A stretch of 64,000 bases of DNA, from positions 10,974,302 through 11,038,301 of the forward strand of contig CM023539.1 in assembly GCA_013350335.1 (NCBI GenBank). The letters run 5' to 3'. The notes below the pieces were generated by a model, which did no database searches, was not told the origin of the DNA, and saw only the letters and a list, made by a program, of their open reading frames with translations. The translations under genes were made by a program, and so were the position numbers. This DNA is from Chimonanthus salicifolius. Lineage: Eukaryota > Streptophyta > Magnoliopsida > Laurales > Calycanthaceae. Of this stretch, positions 1 to 11,081 are shown one piece after another; the stretch's first letter is position 1; each line of letters starts with the position of its first letter.

Positions 1-288
1 AGGAAAATTTCCCCGATCTCACTAAATGGAACAAACCTTGGTACTTAGGAATGTTATTCCCAAAACTGAGTGTGCCAATTTGGAAAATTTTCCCCCAAAA
101 TACATTGTGTTATGTATAGGAAATTTCCCAAAAGACTAGATTGGTTTTATTGGAAACTGCTGTCGATGATTTTTGTATTCTAGTTATGTTCTGTGATACA
201 GATATGTCAAATGATGGGGAGTATATGGAACTGTGGGATAAGGGAACCCCTAGCTGTCCCATAGATTTGGTGTCTGCTTTTAGCATAA

Positions 289-657
289 GCAGTTAGCCTG
301 GACTTTCAGGAGGGACCTCCCGAGGAAGATGAAGAGGATTTTGCATCTCTTCCTGAAGAGAATGTGGAAGACTTTCCAATGGTAAGAGAGTCGGTAGGGG
401 AAATAGGACCCGATTATAGGTACGAGTTGTACAACCAGGTTGGGCACAACTGCACATATTGTCCCTACCATTTTGAAGTGGTATGCCCGGTTTGTGGGCT
501 ACATGGACACGGGAAAGAAGGGACGAATTGTCCTTATACTGGAGGACTAGGGATAATACTTTGTTTGACATGTGGAGTACTGGGTCACATGTCGGTGTCG
601 TGCCCTGACAGTTCCTCTATGTTTGAGGATGATGCAGGGTCTTCTACGGAAGACTAG
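289..657 (+). CDS. Acidic, double zinc-knuckle ORF upstream of gag
   Basis: An open frame of about 120 codons runs from just after a TAA at 286 to TAG at 655-657. The first in-frame ATG is at 379, so either translation starts there or an upstream exon is joined at the AG at 290-291. The N-terminal part is acidic. The C-terminal half has Cys/His clusters: CTYC and CPVCGLHGHGKEGTNC (CX2CX4HX6C), then CLTCGVLGHMSVSC, a canonical CX2CX4HX4C knuckle, and an acidic-Ser tail. It sits about 200 bp before the gag start, where chromoviruses usually have only leader. It could be an element-encoded extra ORF or a captured fragment. I recognise no function beyond likely nucleic-acid binding by the knuckles. 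Confidence 0.45.
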   Translation, partial: AVSLDFQEGPPEEDEEDFASLPEENVEDFPMVRESVGEIGPDYRYELYNQVGHNCTYCPYHFEVVCPVCGLHGHGKEGTNCPYTGGLGIILCLTCGVLGHMSVSCPDSSSMFEDDAGSSTED

Positions 658-862
658 GCTAGGGAGTAGTAAGAAAGGTCATTCAAAGAGGGCTATCTTG
701 TAAGGGTTGTGGGTGCATTTTGTAATTTGAAGGGTTTAATTTAACCCTACCAACCTTTGTATTATGATGGAAGTTTGAATGATTTTTTGTTAAGGAGGTA
801 TGCAACTTACGAGTTTATGAAGGAACTAAGCCAATAAATGTTTTTGTTTATGACTTAGGAAA

Positions 863-1600
863 ATGCCCCCAAAGAGAAGAAACCGACAAGACCCATGTGT
901 GGAAGAAGAAGAGGTACAATAGCCTCATTCGGAAAAAGAGGTACAACAACCTCATCAGGAGGAAACACAGAATAACGTGAATGTTTCAGTGATAACACCC
1001 GAACTACAAAACGTAGTGCAAGCTCTAGTCACTTATGTTTTACAACAACTCTTGAACGGAAATGAAGCACAGGACCGAAGAGATCAGAATGGGGTAAATA
1101 CCTTTTGCCCTCACAAGAGATTCAGACCCAACTTTTGGAGACCTTCAGCCTCTACTGGAAGTTCCTGTTTCCAGTGTGGTCGACAGGGGCATTTCAAAAG
1201 AGAGTGCCCACAGAACGATAAATCTTCGCACTTCAGAGGTTCTCGTCGGTCAGCCTCTACTGGAAGTTCCTGTTTCCAGTGTGGTCAGCAGGGCCATTTC
1301 AAAAGAGAGTGTCCTCAGAACTATAGATCTTCGCACTTCAGAGGTCCTCGCCGTTGTCTAGCTCGATCAGCTCAGCCACAGGGGCCTAGAGCACATGACC
1401 CGACAGGAAGGGCAACTATTCCGACAGAGTCGGGACAGCTGAATGCTACGATTTCTTCTCCAGAGACAATGTATCATTCGGTGGTTCAAGGTATGGCAGT
1501 AGTTTGTAATTCATATGTTTATGCATTATTTAATTTGAGAACATTCTACTCTCTTGTACCTACTGCCTTCACGTATGTTATTAGTACTGTAGTACAATAA
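863..1600 (+). pseudogene. Gypsy gag C-terminal half with duplicated CCHC knuckle, plus protease relic
   Basis: Gag-like frame starting MPPKRRNRQDP at 863 with an in-frame TAG at 920-922 (CAG to TAG type). Most of the capsid domain is missing. Two CCHC zinc knuckles (CFQCGRQGHFKREC and CFQCGQQGHFKREC; Cys codons begin at 1166 and 1271) lie in an exact 105-bp, 35-codon tandem duplication. Downstream, a stretch beginning GMAVVCNSYVYALFN resembles the strand around the aspartic protease site, but the D-S/T-G-A catalytic motif is replaced by NLRT. The frame ends with TAA at 1598-1600. Gag would package element RNA; this copy cannot. Confidence 0.8.
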
Positions 1601-2300
1601 ATGTTCACTACACTTACTGTATTATTTCCTGTTGGTAGACAATGACGACCATTGGTGGGTATGTCGAGTCCCCGATAAATACAGTTTGGTTCCATAAGTT
1701 GACCCATGAGTCTTATGATAGACAGAATAGTCCTACGAAGGTATTAGTATGCCCAAGAATGGATTATACCCATAGGAGGGTTATATTCATGGGTGGTTAC
1801 TAACCATGGATGAGGGTTCCCATGGTGGTTTGGATTGATGCCGGGGGTTGGTATCGTAGAAATTATGAACAAAAGGGTTAGTCACATAGTGACTTATGTA
1901 CAATTGAAGAGGTGCTAAGTTTTGGAGGTGTGTTTAATGGGAAAGATAAAAGTCTAGTGAAACTCGAATGGGAAGCTATGGGTGACTGCCGAGTTAGTCT
2001 AGCTAGCTGACTCTGTAGTTAGCCGATAGAGTTCCAGGAGAGTGTAGCTAGAAACCTAGTTGAAATGGAATCAGCAGAGGATAATCTACATAAGATCGCA
2101 AATGGGTTCATGAGAGAAAGAGATAGCATGGGACAGAGTAATTTCTGCAAGAATGAAACTCGTAGATTGATGTGAATGATGTTGATGTAATTGAGAGGTA
2201 CTTAGCACAATTGAACGGGAACAACGAATAGACCCAGAAATGGAGGAGATCTGGACCAAGATATCTACAGACGAGGTGGTATCGGAATGAGAGTTACGAC
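1601..2300. other. Decayed pol region without recognisable domains
   Basis: This is where RT and RNase H should lie. All frames are short and I find no LPQG, YxDD or RNase H motifs. Probably deletion-scarred pol sequence. Confidence 0.5.
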
Positions 2301-3541
2301 CGGGATAGGGTCTTGTGTTCCGAGGTAGGACGGAGAGCTGCGGAAGGGAGTTGTTGGTTGAGGCACACCAAACCAAGCTCTCTACCCATCCGGACAGCCC
2401 CAAGATGTGCCATGATCTTAAGAGGCACTATTGGTGGCATGGACTCAAGAGAGATGTGGCCGAGTTTGTGCTCACTGCAATAACTATTGGCAGGTTAAGG
2501 CGGAACATCAGAAGCCACCGGGTTTACTCAAACCCTTACTAGTGCCGAAGTGGAAATGGGAGCATGTAGCCATGGACCTTGTAACAGGGCTACTAAGGTC
2601 ATCAAGGGGCAACGATGCAATATGGGTCGACGGTACATCCGAAGTATTATCAGACTACATGGTGTACCCCGGACTATTGTGTTCGACAGAGATGGCCGAT
2701 TCACTAGCAGAGTATGGCAGAACGTGCAGTCGGATATGGGGACCGACGTGTTGACTAGCACAGCATTCCACCCACAGACTGATGGACAGTCGGAGAAGAC
2801 AATACAGATATTGGAGGATATACTGAGGGCAGGTATGTTGGATTTCAAGGGTGGATGGGAGGATCACTTACCACTGGTGGAGTTTTTTTTTTACAATAAC
2901 AGTTACTAGGCAAGCCTCCAGATGGCTCCATTTGAGGCCTTGTATGGTAGGCCGTGTAGATCGCCAGTGTGTTGGACAGAGGCCGGGGAGCCTGCACTAA
3001 TTGGACCGAAATTGGTTGCAGAGACCACAATGCAGATCAAATTGATACGGCAACATCTATTCACTGCACAGAACCGTCAGAAGAGTTATGCGGACAAGAG
3101 GAGGAGGTTCCTCGAGTTTGAGGTGGGAGACTTAGTGTTTCTAAAAGTCTCACCATGGAAAGGACACATGAGATTCGGGAAAAAGGGGAAACTGTCACCT
3201 AGGTTTGTGGGGCCATTTCCAATCTTGAAGTGGGTGGGGGAAGTAGCTTATCAGTTGGTGCTTCCTCCACAGTTATCCTCTTTACATGATGTGTTTCATG
3301 TGTCCATATTGAGGAAGTATAACCCTGATCCTTCACAGGTGTTGAACGTACAAGACGTCGATGTACAAAGCGACGTGACGTATGTGGAGAAGCCGATCAT
3401 AATGATCGGGAGCGAACAAAGGGTGCTGCGGAACCGCGCCAGTCAGTTCGTCAAGGTGGTATGGGAACGACGTGGCAATGAGGAAACCACCTGGGAACTT
3501 GAGTCAGAGATGAGTGCCACTCATCCGGAGCTCTTTGTATG
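2301..3541 (+). pseudogene. Ty3/Gypsy integrase with chromodomain-like C-terminus (frameshifted)
   Basis: Integrase would insert element cDNA into chromosomes. Visible in three frames: the zinc-binding region ([11 protein letters not shown], about 2430), start of the catalytic core ([12 protein letters not shown], about 2560), then [14 protein letters not shown] and TDGQSEKTIQ carrying the later Asp and Glu of the D,D35E triad, APFEALYGRPCRSP, the GPF region (KLSPRFVGPFPIL), VFHVSILRKY and a tail ending VKVVWERRGNEETTWELE that looks like a degenerate chromodomain. The frame shifts near 2480 and 2600, about 30 residues after AIWV are lost, and a TAG follows NNSY at 2908. The last 620 bases are open. 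The LTR begins about 60 bp after the stop, as normal for this lineage. Confidence 0.9.
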
Positions 3542-4208
3542 AGATAATTGGAACCCCTACTTCACTCGAATTTTCGGGACGAAAATTTCAAAAGAGGATT
3601 GTATTGTAATGGTCCGGAATTTTTAAATTAATATAAATGTGGATATTATTTATTTTAGTGATGGAAATTAGAAAATTTGTGGACTAGATGGTAAATGGGC
3701 CAAAGTTTGGGCAAAGGCCCAAGTATGGCCCAATGGATTATGGAGTTGATTTAAATTCATTTAAAGGGGCAATGAGGGTTAAATGGGTCAAGAATGGTCA
3801 AATTGGGTCAAATACCCATTTGGGACCCAATGGGTCAAGACGGTTAAGCTCTAAGGTAAATGGGTAAGATGAAAATGTAATTGGGCCAGGGGCCCAATGG
3901 TGATCCATTTAGAATGAATGGAATGAAATTTAAATCACCTAAGTTATTTGGAATTAAACCAAGGTGATGTGGCCAAGTGGGACCCACCTCCACCTCATCA
4001 AGTGAGGTGGCGTGTGGACCCAAGGATTGGTGGGGCCGGCCACCATAGTTGAATTGGTCAACCATGGGTGGATGTATAAGGTAACTTAGGTAAATGGGAA
4101 TTAAAGTAACCAAAATATCTAAATATTAAATGATTAAAAATTATCCAAATGAGGTGGTCAAAGTGGGGTCAAAAGGTGAAGACCAAGGTACCTCAATTCA
4201 AACTCAAA

Positions 4209-4215
4209 TATAAAA
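4209..4215 (+). promoter_or_regulatory. TATA box of LTR A
   Basis: TATAAAA about 600 bp into the LTR, followed by a CT-rich leader-like tract at 4360-4420. This is the layout of an LTR promoter, with transcription predicted to start near 4240. Confidence 0.45.
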
Positions 4216-4940
4216 CACGTTGGGACTTAGGGGGGGTGGAGTCATAAGCCATAAAGCAAGATAAATATCTTGTGGGTGGGTGGAGGGAGTTAATGTAAAG
4301 TGAAGGTTAAATAACCAAAGAGATAAAGATGGTTTACACCTTATCCTTTTCATTTTACCCTCAACGCTCTCTCTCCATCTCTCCCATTCTTCCATTGCCG
4401 TCCCACATTAGCAAGGAAAAGAAGAGAAGAAAATTAAGAAAGAAAAGAGAAGAGCCCAAGGAGAGGAAGAAAAAGTTGGACCACCACCTCAAAGTAAAGA
4501 TCTTGAGACATTTTTCCCATCTCCATCCTTTTCCCTCTCTCAATTTAAACCCTACCTTGGCCGATCCTAAGGTTGGGGGTTGTCACCTTTGATCAAGTGT
4601 CTTGGCCTATCAAAGATCAAGAGGAAGGAGAGAGGAGGCTAAGGAGACCGACGGGACTGGCGGAAATCGGAGGAAACGACGGATCGTGAGTATTTCTTAA
4701 ACAAGAAATTTTGGATTTTTAGGGTTTAAGAATTGGGATTTAGTTTTGTAAAATTAATGGTGGTTACATAAGTTTATGCCATGGATTTTAAATCCATCAA
4801 ATGGAAGGAATGGAAAGTGGGCAAAAACCCTAATGGAGAAAAATTAGGGTTAAGAAAAATAAAAAGGGATTATGGACATTATATGGTTAATGTGATTAAA
4901 CATAGAGGTACATGCATATTTTTGGAGTTAAGAGCCATAG

Positions 4941-5465
4941 GGTTCGGCCATGTAGCATGGCCGAACCCCATGGTAAGTAATGTATGTTTTTTTTTAGGGT
5001 TTTGAGAAAATGGAAGGTGGAGGAAACCCTAAATGGGTAAATTAGGGTTAGGGTAAGAAAAGAAAATAAATGGATTAAGTACATTTGGTAATTTAGTTCA
5101 TTTAGTATGAAATTATGTGATTGGAAGAAAAATCATGGGCCATAGGGTTCGGCCATGTAGTATGGGCGAACCCCATGGTTGGTGATTAGCTAATTGATTT
5201 AATTAGTTAGGGTTTGTAGCTAATGAAATAAATTAGGGTTTTAAGGTTTGAAGCCATGGAAAATGGGAAGATTAATGGATTTAATATTTTGGTGAATGTA
5301 GATATTTTGGAGCAATGAATTGAATGAGAGAATATGGTTTAGATGCATGATTTAAACCCCTCAAGAAAGGACTATTAGTGGATCTAAAATGTAACAATGG
5401 ACCCAAGAAAAAAAATGGGGAAAGGACACCATGGGTTCGGCCATGGTGTATGGCCGAACCCATGG
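4941..5465. repeat. Three copies of a GGTTCGGCCATG hairpin
   Basis: At 4941-4967 GGTTCGGCCATG and its exact reverse complement flank TAG (12-bp arms). Near copies occur at 5146-5172 (one arm mismatch) and 5431-5465 (longer ATGGGTTCGGCCATGG arms). A fourth, decayed copy is in LTR F near 28450-28480. Confidence 0.8.
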
Positions 5466-6595
5466 CCCAATTGTGACCCATTTTGATGGGTTAAATTGGA
5501 GGATGAGTGATGTTTATGGTTTCCAAAGGGTATGAATGGGTAATGGACTCATTGTAGTTTAAATGTATGAAGTAAATCCCATGGGAAGAGTTGATGAATG
5601 AGGTATTTTAAAACCATGGTCCATTACCCATCTAAAGGGTTAAATGTGGGGTTTTGTATGGGTTTAAATGAATAAGGGTTAGGTTAATAAAAAAGCTAAT
5701 TTTTAATGATGTTATGACATGGTTCAATGGGTCATTAATGGACCTAAGTTAGGGATCTAAGTTTATGATCAATTAGGGATTTAATCATGCATGGATAAAT
5801 GAGTGATTAATCATGGAAAATGAGGTAGTGGCAAAACCGTAATTAATGGCCAAATTCAAGAATTCCATGGAGATTGATCATGGACTTAGGGGCTTTAATG
5901 TAATAACCTTATAAGTGATTGATAAAGCCAAAGGTGGCCAATTTTTAAGACTTATGGGATTAAAAGTTTTAATAGATGAAATGGGATCCACAAAACCTAA
6001 ATAGTGACTGGTTTTTCATATCGACTTGGAAATGTGAATGGACTTAGAAATAGTTAAAATGTGGACTGATTATGTGTATGTAATAGGGTATTGCATATCG
6101 CGAGCAGTACGCGTGTCGGTAGCCGGATTATAGGGCGAAACCGTAAAAGGACGCGAGTCGGTATTCGGTAGGATTCTAACTTTTTTGTAAGCCATGGATT
6201 GAGTGATTGTTTCTTTGAGTTATTTTGGAAATTATATGGTTTGTTTTAAGATTAGTTTTGAATTATGTATTAAGTAGGAGTTTTACTTGATTTATTCTAG
6301 TAAGCATATGATTGGTTTAAAATGGGTTTTAAAGCTATGATGTGGTTATTGAGGCTTTGCTTGATCTACTTTTGATAATCAAGGTATTTGTTTTATTGAT
6401 GGGATTTTTAAATGTCATGGTTTGTTATTATATTCATTACATGGCATATGGCACCTACATCTCATGCATGGCATGGGAGGGATATGACAGGGGAAGGATG
6501 AAATGAAACCGGAGTCCATGCTTCGTCGGGGCGACCGATAAACAGACATGGAGACATTTTGATGTGTTTGATTTATCAGGGATGTTGTATGTAAT

Positions 6596-6776
6596 TATGA
6601 TACCTTGGTGATAGTTCTTCCATCAAGGGGGATGATGCGTGATTGTTTATACCTGGACGAGGTTTTGCCGTCCAGGGGGATGATTTCTGATTGTTTATTC
6701 CTGGACGAGGTTTTTCCTTCCAGAGGGATGATTTGTGATTGTTTATATCTTGACGAGGTTTTGCCGTCAAGGGGAA
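6596..6776. repeat. 48-bp minisatellite in LTR A
   Basis: About 3.5 units; GATTGTTTAT recurs at 6641, 6689 and 6737. Each unit contains the dyad CCTGGACG...CGTCCAGG or a variant, with compensating changes in the last unit (TTGACG/CGTCAA). Confidence 0.88.
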
Positions 6777-6920
6777 TATGACAGCATGATGGTATGGATG
6801 ATGGGTGGGGTTCATAACACAGACACCCATGGCATAGCACTCATGTTATGGTTTTTTGTTATAATATTATCTATATGCTTTGTTATCACTAATCCATGTG
6901 TTAGCCCTACTCGGAGTCCT

Positions 6921-6957
6921 ACTGGGCACGTGGTCTAACGCCCTACTTGTACCCTAG
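6921..6957 (+). promoter_or_regulatory. Splice-acceptor-like module of LTR A
   Basis: ACTGGGC, then TCTAAC (branch-point-like), a pyrimidine-rich tract and CCCTAG. The same layout recurs in the other large LTRs of this window at a similar distance from their 3' ends. Confidence 0.45.
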
Positions 6958-7437
6958 CTGGTGACACAGGAAATGCCGGAGCAGAAGGACGAGATGGGAG
7001 CTAAGCTTAGGAGCTTGGGGAGACAGACTATTTAGTTTATTCAAGTTTAATTTGGAAATGTATTTGATAGCTTAGCTCATCGGAATGTAATATTTTAGAC
7101 TTATTGCTATGTTTTGGATTTTGTGGTAGACATATGATGTTATGGTATTTTGGTAATTAAATGATGAAATCTTCCCTGCTATCTAGAAAGAAAAATTGGT
7201 AGATAGTCTGTAATGTTTTTCCGCGTTTAATGTAACTTTCCGTGAGCTTTCTTCTACAGGTGAACTATTCCCTGTGGACTCCGTTCCTTTCACCCGTAGG
7301 GTTGGCCAGTTAAGGGCCAGGCTTTAGAAGCTCGGACTTAACTCACGTCGTGATGTCCGCGCCCTTTGTCACTTTTAGAAAAGGAAAAAAAAAAAAATTT
7401 GACTCTGATATTTGGATGAAAAGGGGCGGGCGTTACA

Positions 7438-8808
7438 CCCACACCCCTTTTGATCCTCTCTTTCTCCTAAATCCCTAACTCTCAATGGAAACCCAAACCC
7501 CTTCCGTTTCACTCTCCTTTCCAAACTCCAGCATCTCACCTAGTGAGATTTCCCTAAAAAAATCGATTCCTTTCCCCTCTTTCCTTCTTCAAAACGGAAA
7601 CAAACACCTAATGTCTTCCGCCATTAACTCTCCAAATCTGAATCCTTTTCAAAATGATCCAGCCAACTCCTATTTCTATATAGATCCATGTGATTTCAGC
7701 AAAACCCTTCCTTTTATTTTCAATATCCCTCACCTTTTCGCTGATAATCGACGAAGACAACCACCTTCAGAAGCATCCACCGCTGTTTACAAGCAACCAA
7801 TTTGAATCTTTGCTCCTCTCTCAGTGAGTCCTCTTCTCTTGTTTTCCCCTTCCTGTTGTTCGAGATACACAACAGTGCTCTGTTGTGCTAAACATCACCT
7901 TCTTACTGTTTTGTTGTTCCTTCCTCCTTTATTTAAATTAGAAATCTTTCTTATATTCATATTAGTCCTTTAAGTTGGTAACCCAACAGAATCTTGATTT
8001 CAACCAAGCACGAGTTTCTTTAATTTCTTTCCAATCCTTTTTATTCGTTTCTTTATTGTTCAATCTAGCCTTGATTAACAATGGTCTTCTTCTTGTATTA
8101 TTTGAATAACATAATTTCCTGCAAACTTCCTTGACTGGGGCGATTTCCTGCTGTTAATAAAGCATATGCAATGCACATGTTATGCTCTCTTGAAGTATTT
8201 TTATAATACCTCTAGTTAATTATATTAATTCAGTTTATTAGTTTCAAATTCATTTTATGAGATTTTTTTTTTAAACCATTTATATCCGATTTAAGTCATT
8301 TTCAAAATGTAAACTTGAAAGTTCCTGGCCATTTATTTATTTCATGGATTGAGCACCAAAGAAATTTTTAAAAAAAAACATATATATATTTTTATTATAT
8401 GTAGCACGTTGTTACTTTTAGTTGAAATTCATGGTCACATGTATGAGGCCAATCTGTAGTCACGATTTGATCTTAAAGTACTTAGTTATTTAAAACTACA
8501 TATATTTATATATACTTTAAATTCTAGTTATTTATTTATTACAAGAAAAATGTGATTTGAACCTGCAAGTGTTTATTAATACAAAGATATTTAAGTCTTT
8601 ATTTTCTAGGCATTAGTATATCCCGATTCTTTAAATATTTTACATATCAAGGTGAATTTCAAGAAACTCTGACCTTCCCACTTTGGGCCGGAACCTTGAT
8701 CACTTCTTGTATGTTCAGTCTCTATTTTTAATAGATTTGAAGTCGTGTCTAAATTTGAAAATATATGTATACATATGATAAACTCACCGTACCAACCCTC
8801 TTGCCGTG
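7438..8808. other. Unassigned flank between LTR A and LTR B
   Basis: AT-rich sequence with no recognisable domain. It starts with a CT-rich, leader-like stretch, then a 107-codon ORF, then poly-A/T-rich sequence. Confidence 0.4.
7485..7805 (+). CDS. Hypothetical 106-aa ORF
   Basis: ATG-initiated frame beginning METQTPSVSLSFPNSS, preceded by CT-rich sequence resembling a plant 5' leader. Ser/Pro/Asn-rich, with no signal peptide, membrane segment or motif I recognise. It could be the first exon of a truncated gene or chance. Codon use is unremarkable. Confidence 0.2.
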   Translation: METQTPSVSLSFPNSSISPSEISLKKSIPFPSFLLQNGNKHLMSSAINSPNLNPFQNDPANSYFYIDPCDFSKTLPFIFNIPHLFADNRRRQPPSEASTAVYKQPI

Positions 8809-9097
8809 TGTGACAGCCCTAAACCTTAACGGCATCTTCCACGTTTACTCCGTCTAGATTCTTGAGAGATGTTTGTTAGAAGTAATATTCATAATACTTA
8901 GAACTTCAAATAAATTTATGTGCAATACATCTCGAAATTCTTACTACTTAACAACAAATTGGAATGCATGTGGATTCATCACCTACACTTCACAAACATT
9001 TTAGGTGACGGAAAACAGTACACAATACTTTGGTTGTACATGATATTCTCTATTTTTGGTTTATGTGATTGAACAATGGAAATATTGCATGATGTAT

Positions 9098-9681
9098 TGT
9101 GACACCCTACCCCTCCCTTAAGAGTCCCACATCGGTGGGAAAGAAAAGGGGGGGGTGGGTTTATTAAGAAGCCACCCATGGAACTCTTGTGTGAGGCCTT
9201 TTGGGTCGGGTCAGGTGGGCCCGGGCCCAAAAATAAAACCGTGCGGGTTCGAGCTTGTGTGCGAGGCCCAAAACGGACAATATCACACTGCGTCAAGCCC
9301 TAAGCCATGTATTCGGGTCGGGTCGTTACAAATATGGTATCAGAGCCGAGGTTCTACACTCAGACTGTGTGGGCTTTCCTCCTTCCCCTGTAGTTGTTAA
9401 GCTGGACCGGATCGAGTCGGGGACGGCTCGAGACTTTAGGGGGGGTGATTGTGACACCCTACCCCTCCCTTAAGAGTCCCACATCGGTGGGAAAGAAAAG
9501 GGGGGGTGGGTTTATTAAGAAGCCACCCATGGAACTCTTGTGTGAGGCCTTTTGGGCCGGGTCAGGTGGGCCCGGGCCCAAAAACAAAACCGTACGGGTT
9601 CGAGCTTGTGTGCGAGGCCCAAAGCGGACAATATCACACTGAGTCAAGCCCTAAGCCATGTATTCGGGTTGGCTCGTTACA
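9098..9681 (+). mobile_element. TRIM-1: complete 584-bp miniature LTR retrotransposon
   Basis: 5' LTR 9098-9330 and 3' LTR 9450-9681 are nearly identical, about 232 bp, TGTGACACCC...GTTACA. A perfect primer site for initiator tRNA-Met, TGGTATCAGAGC, is at 9335-9346, and a G-rich polypurine tract ends at 9448. The 119-bp interior codes for nothing. Perfect 5-bp target duplication TGTAT flanks it (9093-9097, 9682-9686), inside LTR B. The LTRs carry a U6-type promoter core and a TGGGCCCGGGCCCA palindrome. It is non-autonomous. The high LTR identity suggests a recent insertion. Confidence 0.93.
9124..9167 (+). promoter_or_regulatory. USE plus TATA core in TRIM-1 5' LTR
   Basis: GTCCCACATCG (9124-9134) matches the plant snRNA upstream sequence element RTCCCACATCG exactly. 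TTTATTAA begins 25 bp later at 9160. The 3' LTR repeats it at 9476-9486 and 9511, with a 24-bp gap. The spacing fits U6-type polymerase III genes rather than the longer polymerase II spacing. Confidence 0.6.
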
Positions 9682-10227
9682 TGTATTGTATTTTGGAATG
9701 TAATATTGGATTTATGAAATAGACTGGGTATTTGTTGGAATAGTGGTTGTAAACCGGTGCTTCATTGCAGTTTAAAGGAATATGCTAAATGTTTTAATTG
9801 CCGTGAGGGGACTCAGTCTGTCCGGATAGTTGAAAATTAGCCACTAGCCTTATTGAAAGGTCCAATAATTATATTCGAAATTGATGAATGTTAATTATTT
9901 GTTGTGGTGTTTATATTTTTGTGGAGAACTGAGATTTATTTATGATAATGCATTGCCACAACATTGATGATGTGATATGACTTATTGTTATGCATGTGGG
10001 ATGTTGTTGAGATTGACCCTTGATGTTTAGAACCTCTATACGATGTGTATGTTCATTTAAACTCATATAATCGTGCATGGAGTATATTGGTAATGTTTAA
10101 ATTCATGGCATGATTCATAACGTGTGGAATGACGATAGAGATGACACATGGTAAGCATGGTATTGAGCATGACATCTTCATATTCATGGGATGGGTATGA
10201 AGGTGTAGTACGTCATATTTCATGGAG

Positions 10228-10435
10228 ATCACGACGGTGGTAGTGTAAGTCCTCGTTTTTTAGTGAGAAGTACCACGTGTGTGGTAAGTTTTGTTTTTGT
10301 TAGTCCATGAAAGATCACGAAGACTGTTATTTGGTGGTGGTGTTGTGTAGTCCTCACTTCATGTGGGAAGTACCACGCTGTGGTAGAGTGTAGTCCCCAT
10401 TTTGGCAGGAAGACCACCTACTACAGTGGATAGTG
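10228..10435. repeat. Minisatellite in LTR B
   Basis: Degenerate repeats of a unit containing GTAGTCCTCA...GGGAAGTACCACG. The reverse-complement counterpart is in LTR E at about 25196-25400, at the same place relative to the LTR 3' end. Confidence 0.75.
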
Positions 10436-11081
10436 TTGTGGAAAGATGATGCACTAAGCATGTGCATTGAGCATTGTACAACGCATGGCATAAAGCATGG
10501 TCAATAAATGCATATTCATTTAGTTATGCTTTTATATTGTGGAATTCAGAATAATGGAGATGGATATGTGCTATTGTATTTCTTCACTGGGCTGGGAATT
10601 CACACCCTTATATTGCAGGTAACCCTCTAGATTTACGATTGGTGGACGATGCTGACAAGTAGAAACTACAACGGATGAATAATTAAATTCTTAGATAGAT
10701 GATGATATTACGTAGTTGAATTTCATGATTTGATGTTGTTTATTCTTTCCAGAACTTGATTGGTTGATTCAAGTAGTTGAGAATGTTGAGGTTATTAATT
10801 GATTTATTTTAGTTTATGGATGGGATTGAGTAAATATGTGAGATTAGATTTGACATCAATAAATAGACGTTATTCATTTTATATTGTGGATGACATTATG
10901 ATTTATGTGATGTGAAAAGTTGGGCTTGAAGGATTTGATGGCACATTTATTTCATTTACAAATTTAAAAAAAAAAATATACTTATCTCTCCTAGCCACAA
11001 ATCTATGATGTAAGACCCGTTAGTTGCGTTGTTGCGTTGGATCGCGCCCCTTTTATGTTGCCAAAGGAACGGGGCATTACA

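Larger units (their letters stand above)
1..3604 (+). mobile_element. Ty3/Gypsy chromovirus, internal region (5' part outside window)
   Basis: Internal domain of a degraded LTR retrotransposon on the plus strand. The order is a zinc-knuckle ORF, gag with CCHC knuckles, a protease relic, then integrase with a chromodomain-like tail, followed directly by a long LTR. Integrase last in the polyprotein plus the chromodomain-like end identifies Ty3/Gypsy chromovirus, probably the Tekay/Del lineage. The 5' LTR and primer site must lie left of the window. Reverse transcriptase and RNase H are not recognisable, so about 2 kb of pol has been deleted. Many frameshifts and stops make it dead. Confidence 0.85.
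3605..7437 (+). mobile_element. LTR A: 3' LTR of the chromovirus (about 3.8 kb)
   Basis: Starts TGTAATGGTCC (possibly five bases earlier) after an A/G-rich tract, and ends GGGCGTTACA. LTR F shares its order and end sequence, including a palindrome at 3990-4010 matching 23950-23970 and related text before the terminal GCGTTACA. Inside: a TATA box near 4209, a CT-rich leader at 4360-4420, a donor-like GTGAGTATTT at 4686, hairpin repeats, a 48-bp minisatellite and an acceptor-like module at 6921-6957. The 5' partner and target duplication are outside or not checkable; the bases after the end are CCCAC. Confidence 0.82.
8809..11081 (+). mobile_element. LTR B: truncated large Gypsy LTR (same family as LTR E)
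   Basis: Ends GGGGCATTACA at 11081. Its last part (AAATCTATGATGTAAGACCCGT) matches the reverse complement of LTR E, as do the minisatellite and the sequence around 9710-9880. A possible start is TGTGACAGCCC at 8809, but LTR E has about 2 kb more upstream and no target duplication is visible (CCGTG left, GTAAA right), so the 5' part is probably deleted. TRIM-1 is inserted at 9098. A donor-like TTTAG/GTGACGG is at 9005 and an acceptor-like module at 10585-10618. Confidence 0.65.

Noticed and set aside
6641..6760. Intrinsic terminators from the CCTGGACG hairpins
   Set aside because: Plant nuclear context and no T-tracts; better explained as minisatellite dyads.
9155..9703. Similar frames GLLRSHPWNSCVRPF repeated at two places
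   Set aside because: They repeat because they are the two LTRs of TRIM-1.
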